Origin: Aphelocoma coerulescens
Taxonomy: Eukaryota; Chordata; Aves; Passeriformes; Corvidae
Direction of reading: 5' to 3'
Assembly (NCBI RefSeq): GCF_041296385.1
Contig: NC_091023.1
Location: forward strand, 25,049,924 to 25,113,923
Length of the DNA: 64,000 bases
Position numbers and translations under genes: made by a program. Positions 1-12,700 of the stretch are shown here, piece by piece (the first letter of the stretch is position 1; the number at the start of each line of letters is the position of its first letter). The notes below the pieces were generated by a model, which saw only the letters and a list, made by a program, of their open reading frames with translations, was not told the origin of the DNA and searched no databases.

Positions 1-2026
1 GTCCATACTGGATCTCCAGGTTGTTTTAAGTTGTGTGTAAAATCAGGAGTTGTAACAAGCTGCAGATTTTTTTTTTTCCTTTTGGGCTGTTTTATGTGCT
101 TTTACTCCTGTTTTTTAGCTGGTGTTCAACACTTCAGCTGGTGGTTTTATTAAAGCAGTTTAAAGCTCGTGCCAAAAGTAGGTTTCATTTGAAAGCAGCA
201 TAGCTTTGAAAAAATGCAAATTTCATTACAGTTTACGAGAGAAAAAAGGTTTGCAGGTGCCAGAATACTGACAAATACTCAGGGTAAGTAAGACTGGTGA
301 GAAGGTGTAAATTTGAGTTTAAATAACTGCTCATTTATGCCATGAAGTTTGATGTTCATGTGGCAAATACAGGTTGCACCAGATCAGGCCTGATTCGAGA
401 AGGGTCAAGGGAAATATTTTGGTCACACTAAAAGCCAAACAGAACAGAAAGTCACGAAGAGCAGGCTTTCAGGTCTGGAGTGGTTTGCCATCAAATAATG
501 TGGGTGGAGGAGAAATCCACCTTTCTTTCTACTCATGTGGAAAAGCCATCCCAAGAAAAGCAGCTGGTGGTGGATACACTGAGCTGGGATGGGGTCTGGG
601 TGTTGTGAGGAACAGAGTGGACAAAGGGAAGGAAGGAGGGATGAGCAGAGTGGACAAAGGGAAGGAGGGAGCATCATTGCCTGGGTTGGGTCTGTAACCA
701 AGCCCCGAGAGCAGCGTGGCAGCACAAAGGACTGTCCTGCTGCTGCTACAAATTGATTGTGATGCTGAAACATCGCCTGCTCTCATCATCTCCGACCTTG
801 TCTGCTCCCCAGCTGTGGGAGCAGCTGACATCTCCAGCCACACAATCAAAGGACGTGTTTTCACTGCTGAGCCACGGCTCATCGCAATTAGCCACAGCTC
901 CTCATGTGGGCAAACCTCAAAGCTCCCCCGGAGAAATGAGCACTTATTTGCATTTACTTTCAGCAGAAAAATGTTATCCCTTGCAAATTTGCTCATTGTC
1001 ATAAGTGTTGATAAAGCCTTTTTTATTTTTTTTTCCCTCCAAATCCCCTTCAGGGGTAAACATTTGATTTTATTAAGTTCTGTTATAATAGCTGAAGCTG
1101 TCATACAGCACTGCTTTCAATCAATATGCTTTTTAATGTAATAAATCTCTTTACTTTTTCATTCTCTTCCCGACAGAAAATTGCTGGAAGGTGTGAAACA
1201 TTTCTTCTGAGTGAAAGTGCGTGGCCCATAATACAGCTCTGTGCTGTGCCACTTCTTTAAACTTCATTTTAAATGGGAATGTGATTTATTTCCAGGTAGT
1301 CTGTGCATGGATTGCATTTTCCCTGCAATGTATGCTCCCTCCAAACAAACACTGAAGTACTGAAATATCTGATTGTGGTTGGCATGAAATAAAATCTCTG
1401 TCCAAGGCTGTGCGCTTCAGCAATGAAGTGTGGGAGTAGAAGGAAGGGGAGAAGGAAACATGCTTGTCTCCTTAGTGTTCTTGATGTTTATATCCCTGAG
1501 CTTTCATCTGCTTTGCAGTGTGAATGGGGTTTTTCTGTTTTTTCTAGCTTTATTTTTTATTACTCGGGTGGTTTTGGAGATGCTTAGGACATTATGTAGG
1601 ATGTAGAAGGTGCTTTGCATGTTGGGGTTTTTTTAATGTGGCGTATATGTGATGTGGTTCCTGTGGTTTTTATTTCTGCTGGGAAGCAGGGAAGTTGGGC
1701 AAGAGTCTTGATAATCTCACCAAACAAAACTAGTGTTTCATTGGATATTTATTCCTAATTATCTGAAGTTTGGCCCTTTACTAGTGTGGGAGGAAAGGGA
1801 AATCCCAGCTGAAGTTTGGCTCTTTATTGGTGTGGAAGAAAAGGGGAATCACAGAGGGAAAAGTAGGAAAAAAACAGTCTCTAGCTCCCAAGGGGAAGAG
1901 AAGCAGCAACCCTGGGGAGGAGACAATCCCATTTCCCCAAAGTGGTGGTAACTCAGGGATGAGCACCTTGGTGGGAGATGCCAAACTGGTGGAATCCATC
2001 CAAGGCCTGAGGGGCCCGACCCTATA
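1..2026. other. Intronic stretch without genes
   Basis: Mostly unique AT-rich intronic sequence. Apart from the short duplication at 613-670 I see no repeat, RNA gene or exon. A 191-codon minus-strand frame at 529-1104 resembles no protein family I recognise and is treated as chance. Confidence 0.6.
613..670. repeat. Short tandem duplication, about 33-bp unit
   Basis: Two copies of cagagtggacaaagggaagg, starting at 613 and 646; the second copy lacks one GGAA tetranucleotide. Purine-rich on the + strand. Confidence 0.85.
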
Positions 2027-2040
2027 GATTTGTGTTGTGT

Positions 2041-2928
2041 GAGGTGATTCCCATGGGCAGGATGGATCCTGGTTTTCCCTCGGTGCAGGGTGAGTGGAAC
2101 AGCAAGCTCCAGAGTGGTGAATTTGTGTGTGAGGTGATTCCCATGGGCAGGATGGATCCTGGTTTTCCCTCAGTGCAGGCTGAGGGGAACAGCGAGCCCC
2201 AGCCTGGTGGATTTGTGTGTGAGGTGATTCCCATGAGCAGGATGGATCCTGGTTTTCCCTCGGTGCAGGCTGAGGGGAACAGCAAGCTCCAGGGTGGTGG
2301 ATTTGTGTGTGAGGTGATTCCCATGAGCAGGATGGATCCTGGTTTTCCCTCAGTGCAGGCTGAGTGGAACAGCGAGCTCCAGAGTGGTGAATTTGTGTGT
2401 GAGGTGATTCCCATGAGCAGGATGGATCCTGGTTTTCCCTCGGTGCAGGCTGAGTGGAACAGCGAGCTCCAGGGTGGTGGATTTGTGTGTGAGGTGATTC
2501 CCATGAGCAGGATGGATCCTGGTTTTCCCTCAGTGCAGGCTGAGTGGAACAGCGAGCCCCAGGGTGGTGGATTTGTGTGTGAGGTGATTCCCATGGGCAG
2601 GATGGATCCTGGTTTTCCCTCGGTGCAGGCTGAGGGGAACAGCGAGCCCCAGGGTGGTGGATTTGTGTGTGAGGTGATTCCCATGGGCAGGATGGATCCT
2701 GGTTTTCCCTCGGTGCAGGCTGAGGGGAACAGCGAGCCCCAGGGTGGTGGATTTGTGTGTGAGGTGATTCCCATGAGCAGGATGGATCCTGGTTTTCCCT
2801 CGGTGCAGGCTGAGGGGAACAGCGAGCCCCAGGGTGGTGGATTTGTGTGTGAGGTGATTCCCATGAGCAGGATGGATCCTGGTTTTCCCTCAGTGCAGGC
2901 TGAGGGGAACAGCGAGCTCCAGGGTGGT
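2041..2928. repeat. 90-bp minisatellite, 10 copies
   Basis: Ten head-to-tail copies begin at 2041, 2131, 2221, 2311, 2401, 2491, 2581, 2671, 2761 and 2851; the last is slightly short. Each starts gaggtgattcccatg and contains gatggatcctggttttccct. Copies differ at about nine sites (unit positions 16, 42, 50, 55, 64, 68, 73, 74, 80), mostly single transitions; copies 7 and 8 are identical. A partial 'gatttgtgttgtgt' lies just before copy 1. Because 90 is divisible by three, several frames on both strands stay open through the array (for example 2032-3000 on + and 1781-3049 on -). Eight of the nine variable sites change the amino acid in the + frame, so there is no sign of protein-level selection. 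Non-coding intronic repeat. Confidence 0.97.
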
Positions 2929-4070
2929 TTTGGCAGTGCTCCTTTATGGCTCCTGAAAAAGCATTTCCAGTGTTGTAACTCCGGGTGCTGCGGGCACTAA
3001 ACTTTGCCCTCTTTGTTTCTGCCCACGGCTCTGGTTTGCTGGCACACATTCCAGCCCCTGTTGCTCAGGACAGAGGGAACAAAGCGTGGGACCAGCTGCC
3101 TGCTCCATGGTGCCAGTTGGCATCACCACAGCAGAGGAGAGCCCCAGGCAGCCCCACCCATAAATATTAATGTCAGGTGCTGCCTTATTGTACAGAGAAT
3201 TTGGTGTGACGCTCGCTCATTTTTGCAAGTGTTTGATGCTGTCCTATGGAAAACATCCCTGAAGTTTGACTTTTTTAAAAGCCTTAGGACTGCCATCACA
3301 GGAGTGGTTTGGGAAAGTGAAGTAATGACGGAATTCTCAGAGGATGAACGTTGCATGAAAGATTTGTAATCCTTGGCAATTAGGAAATTGTTGCTGAGGT
3401 TAATGGGGATATTATTTTTAACTTTGAGGGCAGGAGCAATCTCCTGCCTCCGGGATAGAATTATTTCAATCAGTGCTTTAAATAAGCACTTTCTGTGGTG
3501 GTTTAAATTAGCAAACATTTAAATCATCAACCTGAATTCTTTTTTAGCTCTTATGTACCCTGATATATTGCTTCACATTATATTTATTTTGCATTGAAGC
3601 AGAATGCTACTTACTACTAATTTTTAGTTGTGTGAGGTTGGGTTTTTTTCCCTGTTTTTTTTTTCCTTCTTTGTGGATATCATTGCTGTAAATAAAAGCA
3701 GAATGAAAAACTAAATAAGAAGCCAAATAATGTGATGAGGTCAGGAACCTTCTCCTCAGACTCCAGTTATAACTGGAATTAGAGACAGACAAGAATTGGA
3801 GGTAATTCTGCCTGACCAAGGTAACCACATCTTCAAAGAGAATGATGGCAAAATAGTCAATTATTTTTTAAAAACACACATTTTTTCCTGCTTTTAGGAG
3901 AACCTCCTGGTTCCACTGGTTACCACTACAATAACTTTATTTTTCTTCAGCCATCAGAGGCAAGTATGTGCTGTTTACATCTATTACTTTAATTAATTAT
4001 CATATTAGGGTGATAAGAGTGTATTCTCAGGCTTTGAGAAATAAAATTTGTTAAATAGTTTTATTCTTAA

Positions 4071-4098
4071 GCCTTTTTTTTTAAAAAAAAAAAAAGGC
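4071..4098. repeat. T9/A13 palindromic tract
   Basis: GCC followed by nine T, thirteen A and then GGC. The arms pair into a hairpin. It could be two abutting homopolymer tails; no element was recognised on either side. Confidence 0.7.
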
Positions 4099-6687
4099 AA
4101 TCTATTTGCCTTTTCGTGTTGTATCACAGCTGCAGGCAGTAGCTGCACTCTGGGTCAGGCTGTAGCTCTGCATGTGATGACTAGAAAAATACTCCAAGTA
4201 AATTTAGGGCATCTCTTGGGATATATTGGAGCACTCCAGGCTTTTAAGCTGCCTCAGTTGGAGTTTGTGTATTCCAAAGTGTCCATGTAAACGTTCAGTT
4301 GAGAGAGCTGAACTCCAAACAGCCCAGATGCCACAGCAGAAGAGCCATTGAAAGTGTTTCCAGCTGTATATTGGAATTAGTTGTCTCAAATGTAGGTTTT
4401 AAAAGCTTTTTTGGCATGGTGGTGTCCGTCTTATTAAGGAAAAACCTGACAGGGAGGGAAGATGGTGTGGATGAATAATAGGAGAGGCTGTAACCTCAAA
4501 CCTATTATAGAAAAGAGATATATTTACTGGAATGTTTTGTTGCTGAGTTTCCCAGCACCTCCAATTGACAGGAAAGCTAAACACAATTCCAGTGGCAAAC
4601 ACCATCCAACTGAGATTTTTTTTTTTTTTTTTTAATACACAAATGGAAAACTTTGCTTTTTTTCTGTCATAGTGGCTTTAACTGACCTCACTGGGCCTCT
4701 GATTCAAAGTATCTCAAAAGTGGGTCACAAAAACATATTATACCTCTGTGAACAGGTGTTCCCAGATCATTTTACAGGCTCGAATTTCTGCTTATGTCTC
4801 CTGGCTGCTCTCATACAAGTCAGGGACACAGCTGAAAATAGAAGTTTGTAGCCCCCCTCTTGTTTTCTCCCAGGTGCAACTGCTCCTTTTTATTTTTGCC
4901 AGACACCCCCCCGTGTGCCTTCTGTTATTTAATGTGACACCAGCACCTTCCTGCTGGGCTTTGCAGGCCTCAGGTTCTTTGTTTAATGCAATTATTAAGA
5001 AATTAATGGCACCTAAGGCCTTGGCAGCTCCAATTCTTATTCCAGATCATGGATCTGAGTGGGTTTTTCACACCAAAATGAGTTTCTGAGGTGCCCTGAG
5101 AACCCTGATTTGAACCTGGGTCAAACACTGCGCTGCTGGTCATGTTTTAAGTGCATTTTGGTGTGAAACAGAATTTTTGGTTCAAAAAGTGATCTAAAGA
5201 GCAAGGCAGGAGTGCCAGAGGGTGTGGTGGTGTCAGGACACCCATAAGTGAATCAACCCTCAGAACTTCCAGCCCTTCCCTCTGAGAACATAATCCCTGT
5301 GCTCACCTGTTCCTCTGGAGAAGGACTTGGTGTTCCCTTCCTTGCCAGCAGGAGCCTTTCCATGCAGGCAAGATTTGAAATCTTGGCATAATTTGCCCTC
5401 TCTGGAGCAGCACAAAGGAGAGTCTCTGCAAGAAATGGAAGTGTTGCCTTCAGCTGAAGGGCTGCAGGTGCTGCAGGGTGACTTCCTGGGGCTGCACTCC
5501 TTCTTCTCTCTCATTTTCTGCTGTTGAGACTTAAATACATGCCCTGGAAAAACTGAAAAACTCCTGGAAGCTTTTGATCCAGGAGCCCAACTCCTCAGAG
5601 GATGGGGATGTGGAGGCTGGGAGTGAGCACTGGCAGTGTGCTCAGATTTAAATAAGGAAAAAAAAAGTTAAATTAGGGAGTTTAGCAAGGTTTATTCCTC
5701 TCATGAAAACGCCCCAGAATATCAAGTGAAGTGGTTCTGGTTTTCACTTCCAAAGTTACCTTAATAAAACATTTAAGGCCTCCTGATCTGTCTTGGATTA
5801 AAGTTGTGTATTGCAAGAAGACTGCTCCTAGCAGTGAGGGGTGTTTCAAGGTGACACAGGATGAGTTGGGACCAATAAAAAGAAATTAAATTAATTACAT
5901 TGTGAGCGAGGTTGCCTGTGTTTTATCCTGCCTCTGTACGGCCACAGGAGGAGAGGAAATCAAATGAAGAAAGCTGAACAGGATTTTGTTATTGCCTAAA
6001 GCTTAGACAACTCCACACCACAGGAAAGAACCTACAGGCATTATTTTTGTGCAGCAAGAATGGGTGACATGTTAGGGAAAAAAGAGAGATAATGAGTGGT
6101 CAAAAGCAGCAAATATGTAAATATTTCGTAGGGAGAAGTAATTAGTGGTAGGAATGAGCTCACAGCCAGCCCTGAGCTGCCAGAGGATCCTGAATCCCCA
6201 ATAAACAGCTTGAAAACACATCAGTGGTGCCTTTTCTACCACACTCATTAAGCTGTTCTACCCAGGGATGGCATTATGGAAATGTCAGGGTTCAAGAGCC
6301 TGCCAGGAAAGTGTGTTTGGAGGAGGGAAATGCATCAAAACACTCCAGCAAAGCTTTTTTTGCTCTCGTGTATCTGCAGGTGTCCATGTCCCGGGAGAAC
6401 AGCTCCCATCCCTGTTCCTTGGGGATCTGTGGGAGCAGCAGTTTGCATCTGATAATCCAGAATTATCAGCGTTCCCTGCACTTCAGCAGGAGGTACAAGG
6501 CCAGCGTTGACCTTGCTCTTTCAGGTGTGATAATGTTCAGTATCTGAGGCCATTTGAACCCTTTGGAGTCAGTAAGCATTTTAGTTATACTTTATTGGCA
6601 TCAACGTGATAAGAGCAGAGCTCTTTTCAATTGCAGCTGGATTCCAAAGGGACCAAAGTCCGGCTGGGTTGAACTGCCAGGTGTATT

Positions 6688-6714
6688 CCTTGGATACCTG
6701 TCAGGTATCCAAGG
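6688..6714. repeat. 27-bp palindrome
   Basis: Arms ccttggatacctg (6688-6700) and caggtatccaagg (6702-6714) are perfect reverse complements around a single T at 6701. Confidence 0.9.
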
Positions 6715-9700
6715 CACTGGAAGTGGGGCTTTCTTACCCCTGCCTTCCTCTTTTATTTGCAGAATTTATGGCATTATGGGACAGCACGAAAAGAGCTTGA
6801 CTTCTTAATTTAAAAAAAAATAAACTGAAGATCTCAGCAGCCCAAAGGGAGGTTTGAGGGAAAAGTTTAAAAAATAGCAGTGAAACAAGTTCTTTCCTTT
6901 ATACAGAAAACCAAAATCAATTCATTTGTTAATTGAATCATTTTGGTAAAGATAAGAATATCTGGGCTAAATTCTGCTCTGTGTGAGAGCTTCTAGTACT
7001 AATTACTCATTCTGTGGGTATTAGGTTTTCTTATTTTATATACAGCTCTTTAAATCCTTATGTCTTGTCTCAAAAACTGAATTCCAAACAGAATTTAACA
7101 GTCTGGATTTAGATGGTTTTGAAGCATGAACAGGGAAGTTTGCAAAGCCCTATCTCTGGATTTCATCAGAGTTAGTAATGCATTTGTTCTGGACAAGAAA
7201 TTTGCATACACATTCATGTAAGGAATCAAGCGTGGGGAGAAGCATTTTTGTGCTGGGTCACGGTGTGGACGTGAACAACAGGAGCTCCAAAATGCTCCTG
7301 TTCTATATTTTTTTACCCTGAAAATATATTTAACAGAGGTTTATTAACAGCAGAGAGGGGTCATCCTTAAAATAAAAACAGTTCTTACATCTCCTGGATT
7401 GTTTAAGATACAACCTGGGCTGGTGGAAGGTGGGAATGAGGTGATCTTCAAGATCCTTCCTTACCCAAACTGTTGTAGGATCAGTGATTTTTTATTTATT
7501 TATTTATTGTTTAGAGGTGTCCAGATTGACTGTAGGAGATGGTTATCCTCCAATCCTTGCTGTGCCAAGGCAGCTGGAGGTGGGAGAGCTTGTTGGAGTA
7601 ACTTCTTGCTCCCACTTTGTAAAGGTTGCTTCAAACTTGCCCTAAAAGTGAAATTCGTTAATTTTTTTTAATTGCCAATACAGAGGAAGATTTATCTACA
7701 GAGGTAGATTTATCTTGGCTGAATAATTCATGGCTCCCTGGATGTAATCCTGATGCACTGCAGCTTTTCCCACTGCAGGTTCGAGTTCTCCAGGCTGCTT
7801 GAGTTGCAGGGCATTGATCTGGATGAAATGGAAACAGAGCTTGGAGACCAAAAAAAGACAAGATTTTGCCAGAATGTGAGGAGAGATGAGAAAGGGCAAA
7901 AAGAGGCTGAAGCTGCAGCTGGATCCAGCTCATTCCTGCTTTTTTTAGGATGTCCAGGACTGCTGCCTGTCCTCTCCTGGTTCTCCCAGCTGGTGTTTTG
8001 AGCCCTTGCTTGGCTGACAGAAGATGAGTGGAATGACAACAATTTCTGATGTCAGGGAACGCCTTGGAACCTGTTCAGAGGCTGCTGAACTCCTGTGCGT
8101 CAATCCAGCAAAACAAAAACGGGGAAAATACGAGGGCAAAACCACGTAACAAAGGTCGGTGCCTTATTGCAGAAAAGGTGGCAATTCCTGTAGCAAAAAT
8201 TAAGAATATTCAAAGGAAACACTCTGGTATTTCCCAGCTGACAAAGAACAAGAGGTCCCACTGAAAATTTGCCATTTGAAGCTGCTCATCCACAGAATTT
8301 ATCAGAGCCAAGTGACAGGAGTTGGAGTCAAGACCACGCAGGAGATGAAAAATCTGTGAGCATTATTGGTGTTTAGGTCAATTAGTCAAGAGGGTCAGGA
8401 AGATTTGTTATTTTAAATTGTTCCAAGTGAAAAAGGTGGATTGGCACGTGAGAGGCTGAGCTTTTGCCATGTGTGTTGCACCTGCCACTGGAATGGGGTG
8501 GTGATCCACAAAACCTCCCCTCGCTGATCCTTTCTTGGTGGAGACCACAGCTTGCTTTCAAAATGTTTTGAGTAGCTCTTGTAAACATGAGCCTCTAAAA
8601 TCATTTTTGTATTGCTGGATTTATTAGCCCCATCTGGATCTCATCTTAAGATAGGAATTCTCTTCAGAGAAATAATGCAGTTTTAATTTTTGAAACTTGG
8701 ATGTAATCATACTCGTGTCATACTCGTTTTATTGTCGTACTCTGATTATTTGATCTTTCTCAATCCCAATAAATAACGGGGTTTTCTTGTAATGCTTCAG
8801 TGTTGTTTTGAGGTAATGACCAGCCTGTGGCAAATATTGATTTGCAGAGCTCAGTGCACATGTCCTTTTCAAAAAGTTATGTTTGAAAAACTTTCAATTA
8901 TTTCCTTATGGAAGGAAGGTAGAAAAGAAGAGAAAATTTCTGCTGAAGTATAAAGGCTGTTAATCTCTAATTAAGTGCAGGTTTTCAGTCTCAATTTGAT
9001 TCTTATTTACTGTACCAAAACCATGTTGTTATTATTATTTTAAGTTTCTGAACCGCTCTGCAGAAATCACGCAGACGAGACTTTTCCTTTAATTTTGAAT
9101 TTTTAATTTAATTTTTCTTTAATCAACTGAGCAGCTGTGTTTTAAGGAAACATCTTGTTCCAAGACACATGGAAACACACTTTTTGGAAATGACCATCAC
9201 AGCTGTGATGCAAACTGGAGGAACTTTCTATCAGAGCAAGTCTGTCTGTGAACTAATCTTTTTTTTTTTAATAGAAGTGAAAACAAGTTGAAACAAAACC
9301 GCTCTGTAATTTGATAATATTTTGACTGGACAAGAAGTTCCCTTCAGCCCTCAGTAGTCCAATATAAATAAAAGACCAGCACTGCTGTTCCAGGAGGTCT
9401 CTGCAGCAGGATCTCTTTGGGATGAGCTCTTGCTCTCCTCTTGCCTGGCAGAATTAATGGGATGTAATTCCCCATCTGCTTTTTGCTTTGTTCTATGTAA
9501 AAACCTGCATGGATGCGTGCAGCCCTCATCCTCTGATGGTAAGAGGGAGAAAATAAATTTCCATATTCTGGGAACACCTGACTCCCACGTCCTGGGTGTG
9601 TGACAACACATTCCAGTGATGGTCACAAATAACCCCTCCCTTGGGCTGCCTTGCAAGGGAGAAAATATTCTTTGTAGTGCATGAAATCCACTTGGTATTC

Positions 9701-12700
9701 TTAAATATGCATGAAATTAAATATATATTTCTCCCAAGGCAGGGTTTTTATACAGAGAAATAAATGCTTTCCAAGAAATGGTCCTTGCTTTTTCTGCCAT
9801 GGAGAAAACCTGCACCAGGAACGCTTGGGGGAAAAAAAAAAAAAAGTTAGTATTTCTTCATTTTGGAGTTAAAACATTTGAAATCTTTGGGAAACCTTCA
9901 GTATGGTAAATACGTGGATTTTGGTGGCTCTTTTAGAGGAGTGTGTTGTAGCTTCTTTAAAAAGAAAAAACCAACAATGGAAAAGCATTTCAGTAGAGGA
10001 CAAATGTCAAAATCCCTGAGTGCATTGAGCGACACCAGCTCAGGTTATTCCAGGTATCACCAGGAAATTTGCCACATTTACAGCCTCTTGCTTTGGATTT
10101 ACAGTCAGGGAATAATTTCATTCCAAGCTCATCAAAAATAGCTCCAACCACTCTGTATTTTCCATAGCCTGGATTGCAGAGGTTCCACCAGACTGACATT
10201 TCATTTGCTTGCACTAAATTACTTTGCATCAACACACAGCTCTTCAAAATCCTCTTGTGTAGGGTGCCCTGTTTCAGCCCATTCCTACCCTCTTCCTGCC
10301 TGCCCTGCTCCTTCTTCTATTTTTTCTGGCCACTCAAAACACTGCAGCTGGAAGTTTTCTGTTAGGTTTAATTCTCCATGGATTTTGCTTCCTCCACTGC
10401 TTCACTGTGCTAAAAGAAAAAAAAAAATGGGGGAGTGGGGTGGATGGCATTCCTAATTCCACAGTTCCCCCGGGTGCTGTCCTAATAAAAACCCAACAGG
10501 GCAGACTTGAAATGAGGTTGGTTTATGCAGGTGGGTTGGCACTGCCTCTCCAAGCCAAAAATTACGTGGTTTGTGGGGTTTGCTCTTGTTTATAGGCTGC
10601 TTTGTCAGGGGAAACAAGCCAGATAAAACCCCCCTGGAGCTCCTCCACAGCAGTTGTGTGTTCCACTGAAATTTGCTGAAGTAGAGCGTAAAAAAAAAGT
10701 ATAAAAAAGTAAAGGGGGAAAAAGGGGGGAAAAAATAAAGTATATCCACTGAAATTAGCTAAATCCAGGGATTAGTTCAGAGCTCCCAGTGGTGCTCGTT
10801 GAGCTCTGTCCCAGTAAAACCCAGTCCTGCAAGGAAGCACCTTACTGGGGCTCACCCAGTTCCAGCTTCTTTCCCGGGCCACAACACCCAGCTGTGTTCC
10901 TGCTTGACTTTCAAATGGAAACACATTCATTAATTTATTCTAGCGAGACGACTGAACCTCTAAAATGGTTTTTTTTTTTCCTTCTGCCCAAGGTGGCTGT
11001 ATCACAGCTCATCTGCTCAAGCTCAAGTACCCAGGATGTGGTTTAGGGGTGTGAAGCTGATCTAAGCAACACCATTTCCTCTTGCTGCTGCTCCAGCCTT
11101 GTTTTCCTCCTGCCCTGACACTGCTCTGCCCATCAAGAGCAGCTCTGGGAAGCTGAGTTGGCAGAAAGTGGGGTTTTTTCCCAGTTTTTTAACTCCTGGT
11201 ACCCACAGGCAGGAGCCAGCCCTGGAGCCAGGGAGGAGAGGGACTAAGGCAGGGATCACCTGCACAGACGACATAGCTGTTTCAGGCACTTGTTTTTCAG
11301 AATAAACATGACTTAAAAAAACTGGTTTTCCTCACAAATCCTCAGGTGAAGCTCCTTGGGGTAATCTTCAGGTATTTCTGTGAATTTCAGCTGTTGTTTC
11401 CACATGGTTTTTACATCTGTCTCTCATTAAGAAATATTTTTCCTTTTCCTTTTCAAACCCTTTTACCACCTCCAAGGATTAGCTGAGCTCCTTTAGCCTT
11501 GGTGTTCCAGGTATTCCCTGCTGACCTTTTTCTGTGTTTATCCTGCTTGCTTTGGATGGGGTTTGGACATCAAAGTGCTTGTGATGGGTTCGAGTTCTGG
11601 GAAGCTCTGGGAGAACCAATGGATTCTTCAGCAGCTCCAGAGGTGTGGAGAGGTTTTTAAACAGCAGAATGCATCCATAATGTCCTGGGAAAGGCTCTGT
11701 TTGGTGGGAAGGAGGCAGGAGAGGGAATGGAGGTGGTGTTTGAGCACAGGGGGCTGTCTGTGCCTCCTTTGTGCAGGGTCACAATGAATTACTTGTCTCT
11801 GATATGATAAGCTGTGGTTGCAGGTTTAAAAGCACCCTGTAATAGGCAGGGCTTAGCAGAGCCCCAGCAGATCTCCCCAAAGGCTGTATTAATATTCATC
11901 CCAGAGTTGAAGCATTCCAAGGCTCCCAAACAGAACAGGGAGAGGGAACTTGGTGGGGGGTGGGGGGTTGAAGCCGAGGCCTCTCTGATCTAAAAGTAGC
12001 GGCTGCAATTTGGGAGCCAAAGGAAATTTGGCAGCAGGAGGAGCAGCACTCCTCTCCTTCCAGCCATGACGAGGCAAGTAAAATATAGCATTGCAAAGGC
12101 TTTCTATTTGCAGCTCCATAAATTCACTGGGAAGAGAGGAATGGGTCCCCTGGCACGGGCTCCAGGCTCTGTCACTCAGCTGGGGTGAGCTCCAGGGATG
12201 TGCCACAACCTGGCACTTCTGGCTCTCTTAAAAGCCACTTGGAGAGCGTCTCCCTGATGAAACACCTCCCTCAGTGTGTGTGTGGCTGCTGGGTTAAAAT
12301 AAACCTATACTGAAACCTCTGCTCAGAGTAAAAGGCAGCTCTGTTTATGCAGAATTTGGGCGGTGTTTGTAGAGGTAAGGTGGTTTATTCTTTATTTTAT
12401 TCGTGACTCGTGAAGTGAGAGGCACCTCTTGGAGACAGGGTGGCTGAAATGGAGCTTTGTTCCTAGAAGAACTGCCAGTGGAAGAGAAGAGCTGGAATGG
12501 GAGTTCCTGGCGATAAGGGAGTTCCATGAGGGAGCTGGAATGGTGTTTCTATGCCAGGTCACTACACCTGGCTGGGCTCTGAAGTGAGGTGATGATGATA
12601 AACTCCCAAATAAGCAATAAATCAAACCTGTGCTGTGCTATTCCATCATTTTTACGTGATCCAGTTGCAAGATACTCCTCATTTTTTGTTTATTTGACAG

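Noticed and set aside
529..1104. 191-codon minus-strand open frame
   Set aside because: Low-complexity residues, no recognisable family and unremarkable intronic composition.
2041..2928. CRISPR-like regular repeat pattern
   Set aside because: Units are contiguous with no unique spacers, and the context is a vertebrate intron.
1781..3049. 422-codon minus-strand frame (and 322-codon plus-strand frame) with 30-residue repeats
   Set aside because: Explained by the 90-bp tandem array; variable sites mostly change amino acids, and there is no promoter, splice or homology support.
11953..11970. G6-T-G6 as a quadruplex
   Set aside because: Only two long runs plus short ones; much weaker than the motif at 55360 and not listed as a feature.
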